Counted from the stretch's first letter, positions 33,875 to 46,082 are shown. The stretch: DNA of 64,000 bases from Acytostelium subglobosum LB1 (GCF_000787575.1 NW_012236505.1:62001-126000); one strand, 5' to 3'. Translations and numbers: made by a program. Notes: generated from the sequence alone by a model not told the origin.

Positions 33875-35272
33875 TTATTTCTTGACTCTGGTGGCGTAGT
33901 GCCTGGGATGCGGCCAGTGCCACGACGACTTGTTGACGATGCTTGGATGGTTGTCCACAAAGTTGTTGAACTCTTGAAGTTTGGCATGATCGACACTGTC
34001 CTCATCGTGGAAGGTTTGGTATTTGCTCTCAAAGGTGCAGGTGGAGACCTCGTAGTTGTGAATGTATTGAATGGTGGTGTTCTCGTCCAGATGGTGGTCG
34101 GACGGGATACCAACGAGAACATTCGTTCGATGCCTTCAAAGTGTATCGGACCCTTGATGCACCTGACATTGTCCAGACTGGGAAGGAACGCATCCAGGTC
34201 GCCTGGCTCAATTCTTTCGGTTATCTCGTCATCAAGGACGAACTTGAACGTGTCAATGTCGCGCCGGGTGATGGCCACGATCGGCTCACCAATCAGGAGG
34301 CGGAGCGACATTGTTGTGATCCTGCAGTCGGGCGATTGCAACAGATACTCCAGGGTATCGCCGCGCAGTGGAGGACTTAGTTTGAGTGTTCGTAATGAAT
34401 GCTTGCTGTTGAGAAGTGTCGGGAGCCATGGAATGCCTTGATGAAAGTACCTGTCCCAGTCACCTGGACTGAACATCACATCCAACACCAGTGTGGTCAA
34501 TGCTGGCATGTTGTTGTTGATCACATCACTGAACGACTGTCCATCGTAGACAAGCATTCTACCAAATGGTGAATCGGTATGATCGTCAAACAGTTTGAGC
34601 TTGATGGTGGTCGCCCAAGGTGCGCGAACATAGTGGCGAGTGATAACGATACCATCTCCACTATACCCATGGATTGTCAGCGACGCCAAGTGATCCAACT
34701 GCAGGTGAGTGTCGTTCGCGCCAGAGGTTTCGACTTGGTCATCGTGTTCATAACCATCTGCAAAGATATACAATGATGTGACGGACTTGGCACCCTTGGT
34801 GTTGACGATGTGTCGGATGTCTTTGACTTTGCCCTTCAGGTGCTGTAGGGTGGGCGCGTTGTCCGTGAGGAATTGGTCATAGAGGGCGTACGGCCCACTA
34901 CGCCAACACACGACATCAGGGACGGAGAGTGATTGGATGGGGCCTTGGCAGGATGAGAAGCGATTGCTTGGTGACCAGTGATTTTTGTGGATGGCCACAG
35001 ACGAGGTAAGATGCTTGGAGTCTGTGTTTCTTGTTGTTCAGTCGTGTGACCACATATTGGTGCATAGTCAAACTGATCTGCGAGAGTGATAATCGCCACC
35101 TATGTATCCTTCTGACTCTTCCAAATTGCTCAGACTGGCGCCAAGCAATGTCAATGATCCGCAGCACCAAGCTATTGTGCAGCACAACGATATTGTTGTT
35201 GTTGTTGTTGAAATTGTTGTCATTGTTGTTGTTATTGTTGTTGTTGTTGTTGTTGTTGTTTATCTCGTCCAT
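33875..35272 (-). pseudogene. N-rich F-box-like/LRR-like gene with two frame changes
   Basis: The first frame (35272 to about 35030) gives an Asn run coded by (AAC)n, then LHNSLVLRIIDIAW, similar to dictyostelid F-box-like N termini. Protein-like sequence continues in a second frame (about 35025 to 34110) with LRR-type hydrophobic spacing (LDHLASLTIHGY, MPALTTLVLDVMF, SLRTLKLS). It then continues in a third (about 34110 to 33875) with IPSDHHLDENTTIQYIHNY, ending ATRVKK-stop. No GT-AG intron fits either change. So either the gene is decaying or the sequence has two indels. Without the changes it would code a protein of roughly 460 residues. The family (F-box-like, dictyostelid-expanded) is a loose assignment. 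Confidence 0.5.
35190..35262 (-). repeat. (AAC)n tract coding poly-Asn
   Basis: A trinucleotide run, GTT on the + strand, codes the Asn stretch at the N terminus of the F-box-like gene. The antisense open frames here (poly-Leu, poly-Val) are its shadows. Confidence 0.9.
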
Positions 35273-35616
35273 GATATCGAACTATGTGCACACTTGCCTG
35301 ACTCGTTAGTTTATCTCTATGTATGCACTGGCACCAAGACAAGTCAAATGTCAAGTTGTGTGGCTGAAAGAGAAAAATTGTCCCTTAGTGTTAGACCATT
35401 ATTGTCCACCTGGCCAGTTCTGTTCCAATTAAATACCTTAATAGGACGACAACAACATATCACTTTACAAATGATTGTGATGGTGATGGGATGATTCCAT
35501 CAGTCCACATCTCATCACATCACATACAAACTTACACACTCTCGATCATTATCTCTATTTACACATGATTATATTTAATGTTTGAATGAATGAATGAATG
35601 GACGGGTGGAAGGAAC
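35273..35616. other. Spacer, no gene seen
   Basis: AT-rich DNA between the start of the F-box-like gene and the stop of the secreted-protein gene; no supported frame. Confidence 0.6.
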
Positions 35617-36318
35617 TTATGAACTGGTGTTGCATGATATCTTGAAACCTTGATAGTTGGACTGTGGCCATTGATTGCAATTGGTACTTAGGTCGATGGG
35701 ATAGATACATTGTTTGGCCTTGCATAGGTTGACCAATGGTTTGTTACCATCCACACATTGGAACTGCATGATTGACTGTGCGTAGAGATCGGTCGACACG
35801 ACACCATTGCTGACAAACTGGTAGTACGACGCGCCAGTGTTGCATTGCGCGGCGCCTGCCACATCATTGAAGAACTGCATCACCACAGCGTCCTGTGGCA
35901 CTCCGACCAGTGGCGCGGCAGACAGCGCGAATGAGTAGTACTGCTCGCGCATCCACACGAATTGGCTGGGACCCGCCACCAGCATGCTAAATGATGAGCA
36001 GTTGGTGGAGACGGTCTGTGGACCACTCAGGAAATTAGTGCATTGTTCGTTGGTGTAGAAGTTGAATTGGAAGTAGTTGTTCTTGTCCTGGGTCACCTGC
36101 AGATAGGTGCCGGACGATGCGTCGGCCAGCTGATGACACGCACCCATCTGGAATGAGTAACCAATGCCACTAACATTTGAACATGTTGCCGCCAAGTTAT
36201 TTGGCAACATTGTCAACCATTGTTGAGTATCTGCGTTTGCCAAATGCGTGCTTGTGATGCATATCATCACAATCACGAGAATGATCGTTTGACTATATTT
36301 GTTGTTGTTGTTATACAT
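35617..36318 (-). CDS. Secreted Cys-rich protein, dictyostelid-type, unknown function
   Basis: One exon of 233 residues, starting at the first real ATG (36318); the longer open frame begins with GTG. An Asn run (NNNNK) leads into a signal peptide of about 9-30 (IILVIVMICITSTHLANA). The mature part has about ten Cys in a pattern of pairs (ATCSN, GACHQL, EQCTNF, TNCSSF, AQCN, FQCV, NLCKAKQCI, TNCNQW, ISCN), several N-glycosylation sequons and no C-terminal hydrophobic tail, so it is soluble and secreted. The C-x-C spacing and GTYLQVTQDKNNYFQF resemble secreted dictyostelid proteins, but no function is known to me. Confidence 0.82.
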   Translation of the reverse strand: MYNNNNKYSQTIILVIVMICITSTHLANADTQQWLTMLPNNLAATCSNVSGIGYSFQMGACHQLADASSGTYLQVTQDKNNYFQFNFYTNEQCTNFLSGPQTVSTNCSSFSMLVAGPSQFVWMREQYYSFALSAAPLVGVPQDAVVMQFFNDVAGAAQCNTGASYYQFVSNGVVSTDLYAQSIMQFQCVDGNKPLVNLCKAKQCIYPIDLSTNCNQWPQSNYQGFKISCNTSS

Positions 36319-36699
36319 GTTTGTGTTATATGTGTATGTGTACAAGATGATTGATCAAACATGTCTTTCCGTTGATGACCTTGCAAAAACTTCAAAGCAA
36401 GATTCGAATGCCAGATCTTCGCCTCCTCCCACATCAAATCATTTTTGTTCAATTTTAGAAAGGAACAACTTTTGTCAAAAAAAGGGGGATTGGTTCGGTC
36501 TGAACTAGAACACCCACTTGACACAAATAATAATTAGTTTTAATGGAAATAAATGTACAAGTGGAGGTTTTGCAAATATTATAATAGTGAGGATAAATAT
36601 AACAAGAGCTCTTGATGATAGTATCCAGTGGAAACTTATCTATCGATTGATTTTAACTAATAATAAATAAAATATAATTATCAAATTTAAATCGGTCCA
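36319..36699. other. Spacer, no gene seen
   Basis: Upstream region of the secreted-protein gene. It has short homopolymer runs (near 36477-36487) and no supported frame. Confidence 0.6.
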
Positions 36700-36886
36700 T
36701 CAAAATGGAACTTTGTCATCCAAAGTTGAAATGAAGTGTAGACACTCTTTCCCATCGACCATTATCTCTCCAAGGACCTGTATCCCATTCACCTAATAAA
36801 AGGTTTATGATAATAATAATAGATTGTTTGTATGATTGTTAATAAATAATAATAGTTGTTTGGACTGATTACCTCACCTCACTCAT
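36700..36886 (-). CDS. Possible micro-gene of 33 residues
   Basis: Exons 36886-36878 (ATG AGT GAG) and 36792-36700 join in phase across a GTGAGG...ATTAG intron. The product starts MSEVNGIQVLGEIMVDGKEC and ends DDKVPF. It has mixed, non-repetitive composition, unlike the surrounding spacer. It lies 77 bases downstream of the RapGAP stop. It could instead be a leftover exon. Low confidence; no family recognised. Confidence 0.3.
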
Positions 36887-36962
36887 GGTTGAGAGATGAT
36901 GGCACACTCAGTCCACTTTATTGGAGTGCTGGCTGGCTGGAACAATCGAAGAGAATCATGTA

Positions 36963-39536
36963 TTACTCTTTGCCATAAGTTCCAATGATATCCTTTAGCA
37001 GTGCTGTCCTTGTTCTCTGTATCTTAATCCTAAAGCTTGGTGCATCATATGACGCGCATTCAGAATTGATCACTAAATTGATTGATTTGATATGATTGAT
37101 TGAGTGAGTGGGTTGTGGAAGTTGAGGCTTGATGGTGGACCTTGGGCTTGGACCAGCAGGGTAAATACATACATTTACATAATAAATAATCTATAAACTC
37201 TTGGTTGGCTTCGAATGAACATGGATATGGTAGTGCAGGTTGACTGGCACTCACTCCCTCCTTGTAGACCACTGACAGCTTATATCGTTTGGGTCCACCA
37301 ATAGTCATATTCTCATAGTCCACTGCCACAACAATAAATACATCTATGATTGATTGATTGATTGATTGATTGAGTGATGTTAGTCGTGTGATTGATCAAT
37401 CAATCCATCCATGGTCCATGTTATATATAACATACGGTTGAAATCTGATTGCATGATGTTTGGATTGAATGGTCGGTCGCCCTCTTTGAATATTAGTACA
37501 ACAATGTCATTGCCAATGTGACGCTTCTTCTCCACCTGTTGGTTGTCCACGGTGCTATATGGCAACATCGGTGCAATATGATACATGATCTCGAATCCCT
37601 GATAATTCTCATAGACACTCTCTGCGCCTGTCGTATTATTCTTCACATCCAGTCCACCTCTATAATTAGTCCATCCCTCCAGCTTAATACGTTTGCCAAG
37701 GAATGTAAGGAATTCGTTAAAGTCTTCACTACCATGCTCTGTTTGTATAATGATGGTATGAGTTAGTCATGATCACACTTGATCAACCAATCAATCAAAC
37801 ACATACCATTGGAGAACATTTCTTCCTCCATTGATTGATTGGGTGCACAATAGAGTACACCAAACTTGAAAGACTTGATACGCTGTCTCACTTCAAAGTT
37901 GGTGAGGTCCTTCTGTATGTCTGTGTTCTTGACCTGTCTGATGTTCTTTGTTGATAAGTCTGGCGATACATTCATCACAATCTCCTTAATAGGTATCTTG
38001 TTCGATGACATCAAGAAGCTGGCCTTTGGGTTAACTGTTGTGAAGATATCATCCTTTGTTCGTTTGATTGATTGAATGATTAGTAAGGGTTGGGTGTGAT
38101 TGGAATCATTCCAGTGAGTGTGATCAATCAATCAAGATACTTACAGACTTTGTCCTCAGTAATATCTTGTAGGATCCAGCATTCTTGTTGAAGACACCAC
38201 CATTGCCAGCATCATCGCCAGAGGATGTCTTGAGAACGGATATGATGTAGGGTCCATTCTTATCGTCCTCTCCGACAAAGTTCTGATGCTCGGTCGATGC
38301 AAAGTGATTGGTGTACCAGCTCTCACTGGTGATCAGCGGGTCCAGCGTGAAGTCAAACTCTGTCAGCGATCGATAGGGCTCCACGACAAAGCCGCGCATG
38401 TTGTCCACCAGCGTGTAGTCCTTGACCTGCTGCTCGATGGCCGCCTCCTGCAGCTGGAGCTGGAGGTGTGGATGCACCTCGCCACCGGGGGGCGTCACCG
38501 ACTCGGGCGGCGTGCTGGGTGCCGACAGCGACATGTTGGCGTGCAGATTCTCGTGCGTCCGGGACCGCGAATGCGACGCCAGGTGCGACGGCGTGCGCAG
38601 GTCGTCACTGCTGCTGTGTGCCTTGGGGTTGAGCGTCTTGCGCTTGTCCAGCGAGTGCACGATGAACGACTTGATGCGTGGCACCGAGCTGATCGTCAGG
38701 TTCTTGAGTGAGGACAGTGGCGAATACTTTTGCTCTTCGCCATCGCCGTTGCTCTTGCCCGGCGACGTCACATCCTTTGACGACTCTGGTGAGATTGGCG
38801 GCGAGACACTGATGGGCAGCATCTTCTTTGGTGTCGTGCCCGGCAGAGGCACCATCGATGGGCTCTTCTTCAATGGCTTGTTCGTTGGAGATGTAGTCTG
38901 CTGTTGTTGTTGGATCGCAATATAATCTGATGTTGGTGATAGACTCCTGCCTCCACCCGCCAATCTAGACACGACTGGCGAGTTCTCCAATGTATTTTTC
39001 AGGTTGGACATTGATGTCCTATTCTCACTTCCTACAAAGCTATATATTTGATTGATTGATTGATCGTGTGAGTGATTGATCAATCATGGAATGGTTCCAT
39101 CATCATCATCCAAGATATATATACATTTTCTCTCTTTGAACGAATGGATTGATTAACAGTGACTTGGGCGCCAGTTTGATCCTGACCATTGGTTCCATCT
39201 CCAATGTCTGTGTGATCTTTGGATTGGACACGATGAATCTACTGAAATCCACTGACAACTCCTCATTATCAATGGACAGTGCATAGTCCTGTCTATTATA
39301 CTCTACTGGACAATCCTGTAATATACATGTCTGTTTTGTTTGAGTTTGGTAGTTTGAGTTTGAGTTTGAGTTAGGAATGGATGACAATCACATATGATAT
39401 GATATATTACCCTTATCTTATCAACTGTATGCCTGGCTTGGAATTGATACTGCTTGCTGGATTGATCGGGGAACTCACATTCCACCGTGAAGTCCAGTGC
39501 TTGGTCACAAAGACCAAATGTGAGGAATGAATCCAT
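36963..39536 (-). CDS. RapGAP-domain protein
   Basis: It turns off Rap1 by GTP hydrolysis, a key regulator of adhesion and cell movement in amoebae. Seven exons join in phase: 39536-39411, 39315-39125, 39039-38145, 38053-37807, 37738-37436, 37343-37173, 37072-36963, giving 680 residues. The N-terminal part of about 105 residues has no recognised fold. A Ser/Pro-rich linker (about 105-300) follows, then the Rap/RanGAP domain (about 330-645). Domain landmarks are SWYTNHFAS and NFVGEDDKNGPYIISVL, the LTFLGKRIKLEGW and YRGGLD block and RHIGNDIVVLIF, where N563 is the catalytic Asn thumb. FNHVFIVVAV and a LINSECA end complete it. Intron 5 splits the HVF motif. Confidence 0.95.
38101..38113. repeat. 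TGGAATCATTCCA dyad in RapGAP intron 3
   Basis: A perfect inverted repeat with 6-base arms around one base, within the intron between ATTG and ATCA runs. It is one of a family of intron dyads (see findings). Confidence 0.85.
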
Positions 39537-40854
39537 CTCCCTGTTCTATATATCTCTAATCTGTAATAACTAACTTAATCAACTTATTGATTGATTGATT
39601 GAATGAATGGATTGAATGTACTGAATGATTGATCGATTAACTTAAAACAACAATGTCACGTGATGGGATTGATGTAATATATGCACGGCAATGTGTAGTT
39701 GAAGCAGCTGCTATTTGTTTGTTTCTTTGTATGTTGTTGATGTTGGTTATTTAGTCGATTGCTTGCTTGACACTGTTTCTGTGTTTGTTGGGGAGAAGGA
39801 GGAGAAGGGGAAGGGGGTCGATTGGTGGCTGCGTGAAAGGCTTCGGGGCTGGATCGTGGCAGTCTGGTTCAACGGCGTTGTGTGTGGTGTGTGAGTGTGA
39901 GTGTGAGTGTGGTGTGGGTAGTGTGAGAGTGTGAATGGTTTGTTTGTTCGAACAAACAATGAATGAAGTGTAGTGATAGGGCAACAGGGAGTTATTTGTT
40001 TGAATGTCGTGTTATGTTTGTGTGTTGTGTTTGAGTGTGTTTATTGTTTGATTGATTGATTGCCTTGTTGGTGTGTATGTGTTGGTGATGAATGAATGAA
40101 TGACAACAATGACGATGCCACTCCAACTATCCAATAAATCTTGGTTTTGATGACTGATTAAGTTGTTATAAATAAGTAATGTAAGTTAAGTTAAGTAGTA
40201 ATTGTTATAACAACAACAAAGTTAATTAATGTTATTATTATGTTGTTGATTGTTTTGTTTGAATGAATGAAAGTGAGTGTGTGTGTTTGTGTTGGATGGA
40301 GATAGATGGATGTGGAGACTTTAGGCACAATGATTGGATGGGATGATGAGACTGATGTAAAATTAATTAAAAATATCTTTAATCTTTGAAAAAACTACCT
40401 ATTAGAATGACAACACACATTCCAATGCGTTGGGTGACGAAAGCACCTCAGTGCACTCCATTCATACCCACACTCTCACCCATCAATCAACCTCAATGGC
40501 ATCCAACCACCCCCACTACCACACACACAATCAATCAATCAATCAATGACATAATAATAAGTGTCATAACATCGCAGATAGGATATTACAACTAACTATG
40601 ATCAATCTGAATGAATGTGGCACACACCACAAATTGAACATCGATGAATAAAGTAAGATCCTGATTTGGATCTGTGCGGAGGTTGGAAATAAATATAAAT
40701 AGCCTGGCTATATACTTTGTTTAATCAAAGGATTAGATTAGATTAGATTGAAGTTGTTGTAGTTGTTGGGTCTATTTCCCCCAACATTTAGTGAGGCGTT
40801 GTTGCGTCCAGTGTGTAAGAGAGTGAGTATGATTGATTGATTGATTGATCACTC
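39537..40854. other. Intergenic stretch, GTGTGAGTGTGAG repeats
   Basis: Upstream of RapGAP and downstream of the G-alpha stop. It holds GT/GAGTGT-type repeats at about 39890-39925 and homopurine DNA near 39790-39815. No gene is supported. Long open frames in the purine region are low-complexity shadows. Confidence 0.55.
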
Positions 40855-42269
40855 TCAAAGCTCTTCCATGGTCTGGCGCGTCAGGATGTCCTTGACTGCA
40901 TCAAACACTGCTCTAATATTGTTGGTGTCGGTTGCAGTTGTGACATGAGTATATACAACTGTCCATTATTGAATGATTGATTGATTGGAATGATTCCAAT
41001 GATTGATTGAGTGATGTTAGCCAATAATTTCCAAATATTTCCAAGTGTAGCGATCATGCATGGTCGCCGCGACTTACGCTTTCCTTTGATCTTGTTGCAG
41101 GCAAGGAACCTCCTCTTGATGTAGGCCAAGGCCTCTTCGTAGTTGTTGGAGCCATCATACTCCTCGAAACAGACATTGAGATTGACTCGTTTGATCTTCT
41201 CCATGAATAAGTCGCGCTTGTTGAGAAAGAGCAGCACGGGCACATCCTTGAACCACTTGCCATTGATGACATTGGTAAACACCTTCATCGACTCGAGCAT
41301 GCGGTTGGTGGTGGTGTCCTCCTCCAGCACCTGGTCATACTCAGATAACGACACTACAAAGAAGATAGAGGTCACATCACTAAAGTGATGAATCCACTTA
41401 TCGCGATGGCCTCGTTGGCCACCAACATCAATCATCCTAAAGTGCATCCCCTTTGAGCTGAAACTAGTCTCTGTCACAGCTGTAGTTGATACACGTGTCC
41501 ATAATATATCTTGATCAGTTGGTATATATTCTGCCTCTGTTGATCGTTTGAAGGGTTGGTTGGGGGGTGGGTCAGTACTGGGATCATTCCAGACCTCCAT
41601 GATCAATCATTCATATGAGTCCATACCTGATATACGCTCGATGCTATTGAGGAAGTACTCGGCTGATGAATGAACTTGGAAGTTTGAGCCACTTGACACC
41701 AAGGCCTTGCGGATGGCCTCATCCTTGCTCAAGGCCACCATCTCCAACAACAATGATCTTTCCAATTTCTGATATTTCCTCTCTTCCATTATGTCCAGGA
41801 TCTGTTATGAAGGTGATCAATGACGAGTCAGCCTCAAGCCTCCAAGCCTCAAGCCTCAAGCCTCAATCAAGCCTCGTCCACACTCATAGACATTACATAC
41901 CTTATCACAAAGATCACTATATGTTGGCTGGATGGTGTGTCCAAGTACTTGACACCCCTCGATCAGTGCGCAAAGGACTTCGACAACATTGCGATATATT
42001 AATGATTTATGATTGATGCGATCCTCTTGTGTGTAGCCATCCAGATGCAGGATTCTCATCTGTTTGACGATGGTACTCTTGCCAGAGTCACCTGTGCCCA
42101 GTAGCAACAACTTCAACTCCTGATCCAGACGCTTCTTATCCTGTTTCAGCTGCTTCTCAATCTGTTTGGACACCATCTTTTGTTCCTTAAATATCGCAAT
42201 AGCCGATGCCGACAGTGAACTACTTGATGCATCCACATCTGCTGCTGTACTTGTTGAACTAGATGACAT
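40855..42269 (-). CDS. Heterotrimeric G-protein alpha subunit
   Basis: It couples seven-TM receptors to effectors. Four exons join in phase: 42269-41901, 41801-41627, 41536-41078, 40958-40855, giving 368 residues. The P-loop is GTGDSGKST (58-66; usually GAGESGKST). Switch I is RVSTTAVTE, switch [14 protein letters not shown] (usually DVGGQRSERKKW). The guanine motif is FLNKRD and the base-binding loop TTATDT (usually TCATDT). It ends [13 protein letters not shown]. The N terminus is a Ser-rich extension without a Met-Gly myristoylation signal and without Cys in the first 25 residues, which is unusual. GTP binding and hydrolysis residues are otherwise kept. It resembles the divergent dictyostelid G-alpha subunits rather than Galpha2. 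Confidence 0.95.
40984..41000. repeat. ATTGGAATGATTCCAAT dyad in G-alpha intron 3
   Basis: A perfect inverted repeat with 8-base arms around one base; the longest of the intron dyads. Confidence 0.85.
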
Positions 42270-43218
42270 TATTATTATTTGTTATTATTTGTTGTATATA
42301 TTACTTTGGTATGTTATTATTATTATTTATTTATTTATTTATATATTTAATATATATATCTTGATTGATTATTTATGTTTGTGTGATTGATTGATTGATT
42401 GATAGAGAATAGTTTGATAAGAACGTTGGGTCTCTCTCTAGCTCTCTCCTCTCTCGTTGTTGCTTCACCTGTCTCATTCATTGTACACTGTGATTGGCAA
42501 AGGACCTTTGCAAGACCACAGATAGAGTGCCCCAACCACGTGCCTCTGATCAATCAACGATCACCACCAACACACTCACACTTCATAAGTGTTAACTTCC
42601 AACTCATACACACACACTCCAACGTAGTTCAAATCCAACAACATTAATACATCCCAACAAATACTGTGACCCATCATGTTTGCAAAATGTGTATTTAAAG
42701 TAAGGCCTTACTGGGATGGTCTGTTCCCATTCCGTGTCAAAGAAGTTTCTGTCCCGATCTATTCACGGCAATAACGAAGATTTGAAGGTCAAACTAAGGC
42801 TTTATCACTAGATTTACCACAGTTCTCGATTCTTTGCCTTAATAATCAACCCACCCATCACAATGATATTTGGAACTCTCTCGCAAATTCGTATCCAGAC
42901 TTTCGTGTGTCGTCTTGTATGTTTCTGTCTGTTCGTCTGTCTGTCCATACATACAGACACTTGAATGTCTGTTTGTCCAACCATATATGTTGCGATCGAT
43001 GGAGGAATAAGTTTCGGTCCCAAACAAGGACTTGTTCGTGATTGCAAGTTAATACCCAGTATGGTTTGGTTCATTCCAATCCTTAAAACAACCATGGTTG
43101 ATAGTCCATGTCCATGTCCAACGAGGCCACGACCAAAGGTAAGCGATTTAGTGGCATCATGAACCTCAAACCCTCGATCAATCGATCAAACAGTTCATTC
43201 ACAATCATCTGTTTAATA
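42270..43218. other. Intergenic stretch, no gene seen
   Basis: Upstream of G-alpha and downstream of the frizzled-like receptor. AT-rich DNA with TTAT runs near 42310-42360 and one region (42900-42990) of alternating TGTCT/ACATAC. No supported frame. Confidence 0.55.
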
Positions 43219-43541
43219 TTAGTCCATAAGGTTTGTTGGAGTAGTAGTAGCAGTAGTAGTTGGTACATCTGAGGTTGTGGAGGGAGAAGTAGTAGAAGTA
43301 GGAGGAGGTGGTGGTGCTCCAAGTGTTGGATCAATGTCGTTATGTTGTTGTTGTTGTTGTTGTTGTTGCTCTGTTGTAATGTTTGAATCATCATTATGGC
43401 TAACTATTGGTGTGATGTTGTTATCGATATTGTTGTTGTTGTCATTGTTGTTGTTGTTGTTGTTGAAAGTGCTCATTGGTATCTCACCATTATCATCATC
43501 ATCACTACTCTCCTCTGTGATACTGATTGAGTCATTATTGA

Positions 43542-43573
<32 letters not shown>

Positions 43574-46082
43574 TTGTCATAATATACAGGAGGAGTAGTA
43601 GTACTATCAAAGTTGTTAATCGATACATTGACATTGTCAAATGATCGTTGTTGTTGTTGGATGTCTTGTTGTCCAGGTCCCAATAGATGTGTACGTGATA
43701 TCATCGATGGATAGATTGGCTCTGATGAACCACTGCCCGACGATGTACCTGTTGAGGCCGTATTAGTGTTGGTGCTGGTGCTTGTACCTGTGCTCGGTAC
43801 GAATAGCTTGTTGCCAGCGCCACTGCCGCCACACAGCGTGAGGAAGAACATCTTGATACGACTGAAGGTGTCCTTCCAGATCTTGGTGAACTTGGCGTTG
43901 AATGCGTAGAACAGCGTGTAGAGGCCAAAGATGTGAAGAGTCAAGACAAAGATCGTGTAGGATACGATCTTGGGGCCGTCCACCAGACAGTCGGAGGGGT
44001 CGGTGTGTTGGTTGGACGCGCGCACCACGCACTGGAAGAACTGGACAACGCCCTCTGCCTTGAGTGATTGGTAGGACAAGTGATAGGATTGATTATAAAT
44101 GAAGATATAAAGGTATGTCGCGTAAAGAATGATGATATATGCCAGTGGACCAAGTTGTGACTTGATGAACTTGTTAAGGATCTCAGTGTCTACATGTGCC
44201 TTCTTGACCATCTATTATGTTTTGATGGATTGATTGATTGAGTGATTGAATGATTGAGTGAGTGGACAAGTAGTCAGATGATCCAGGTCCGTCCAAACAT
44301 ACCTTGTGTAGGTCAACAATGATCCATATCAACCATATTGTTCCAAGTAATAAACATAGTCCCATACTGTTTGATTGATTGAGTGGGTCAGTGAGTGAGT
44401 GAGTGAGGCTGGAAGATCACGTGATCCAATCAATCAATCAATTAACTTACGGTGCCCAGAATAGTCCATATCCATAATCATTATCAGCTACCCAACAACT
44501 GGAGATGGATGGAAGAATTGAGTGTGAGTAGGTGAGGTCATCGCGAGGTGGTCCATCAATGGACCCATTGATTGACTTACATGACGTTGCCCTTGTCCGC
44601 AATGTATCCAGCCTTGATTGTTACTACTGTTGTCGTGGCAAATGTGAACAAAGTGAATGCTACCCATACCCACTTGAGGTTGGCTTGCTTCTCTGTTCGT
44701 TGGCGAAACAATAACATGAATGTTAGCGAGGGTGATGGATAGACGCGTGGACGTAGTCTCCAAAGATACATACTCTTTCGCAAGATACACCAAAGATCAA
44801 AGACCATGAATGTCCACCAGAGGATGGCATTGAATGAAAAACCATAGAATAGGATGCCACTTGCTACACAGATAGGGTCGTAAGAGGTGGCACTGCGACC
44901 GGGGTCAGGACACATGGTCGCCTTGGATCCGCCGTTGAATGTGATGATAACTCCAGCCAACGAGCGTAAAAAGATAGCGATGTTCTGGAAGATTAGCATC
45001 AGCTCATAATTGGTGCGCTTGCGATTCAGCAGGCCGTACGAGACGATCATGAACAGAGATGCGATGGCCGATGCCATGGACAGCGTGTCGATGATCGTGT
45101 AGAATGCCGTCCATTGGCGACCTGTAAAGACTGGCGCCGGACATGGTATGGCGCAATCGCTCGAGTATGACACGAACGTGTAGCCAAGGTAGTCATTGTC
45201 GCGCTGGCGATTGTAGATTGAAGAGTTCCTGTACACCAGTGGAACTTGACAGAATGTGTTCTCGACGATGGTGATGTTGCCAGAGGTGGAGTTGTAGCAT
45301 TGGATGGTCAAGGGGTTGGCCTCGCCCGAGTATCCAAACGCCGACATATTGAACGTCTGTGGGTTGGCCACAGGCGGGTATGTTGGCACCTGTTTACCAT
45401 TATCACTATGTGTCTGATCGCAGTCATAATAATCCGATACTCCACATTGTCCAATTGATCTGTGGCAGTTCTCGCGACAAGTTCGGACTGGTATCGCAAG
45501 CTGCTGACTTGATACATTGCTGGCAAAGAGTTGGCATTCCATAAAGAACTGTATTATGGGGGGGGAGTGGGTTGAGGAGGGAGTTAGTATGAGTGATTAA
45601 GTGATCGGAATCATTCCGGTCCAATTTTGATTGAGTGATTGATGGAGTGCGTATTATTCATTGGAAAGATTCCATTGTGATTGATTGAGTGATTGATGAT
45701 GATTGGAATGATTCCAGCATTGATGATTGAGTAGCATGATGATGATGATGATGATGCATACGAATGAGCAGAGGGTACGGTAGGTCTCTGTGGTCTTGCA
45801 CGAGGCGCTACCTGCTGAGTTGAGCATTGACATGTAGACATCGACGTCGTTCATCATTCGTGATTGAGTGTCACCAGTTCCAACATAGATCTGATTATAA
45901 GTTAGATATGGTTGGCACATTGTAGTGTTTGGTGGATCACCTATATACGGCTGACACACTGCACCAGTATCAACTGTATATTCATCGGCCACAGTGACAT
46001 TTGTGCAACATCCAATTATAATTGTCAAGATGGTGATGATGGTTATGGACAACACCAAGTGTGTGTTGTTCGAAGCCATCAT
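43219..46082 (-). CDS. Frizzled/smoothened-like seven-TM receptor
   Basis: Six exons join in phase: 46082-45762, 45548-44774, 44692-44581, 44498-44451, 44366-44303, 44211-43219, giving 770 residues. A signal peptide (about 1-33) precedes a Cys-rich extracellular domain (CRD; about 34-245) with at least 14 Cys and several N-glycosylation sequons (MECQLFASNVS, CRENC-SIGQC). TM1 starts at about 254 (FYTIIDTLSMASAIASLF) and seven TM segments extend to about 560. FYAFNAKFTKIWKDTF precedes the tail; a clean KTxxxW motif is absent. The long cytosolic tail (about 575-770) is rich in N, Q, T, S and D. It fits the dictyostelid fsl family, which is widely expanded. The ligand is unknown. Confidence 0.92.
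45606..45618. repeat. CGGAATCATTCCG dyad in frizzled-like intron 1
   Basis: A perfect dyad with 6-base arms; it is the first of three dyads in the same 213-base intron. Confidence 0.85.
45704..45716. repeat. TGGAATGATTCCA dyad in frizzled-like intron 1
   Basis: A perfect dyad with 6-base arms, about 100 bases from the dyad at 45606; a related one (TGGAAAGATTCCA) lies at 45662-45674. Confidence 0.85.

Noticed and set aside
35031-35494. Plus-strand poly-Leu and poly-Val open frames
   Set aside because: They are the antisense of the (AAC)n Asn run of the minus-strand F-box-like gene.
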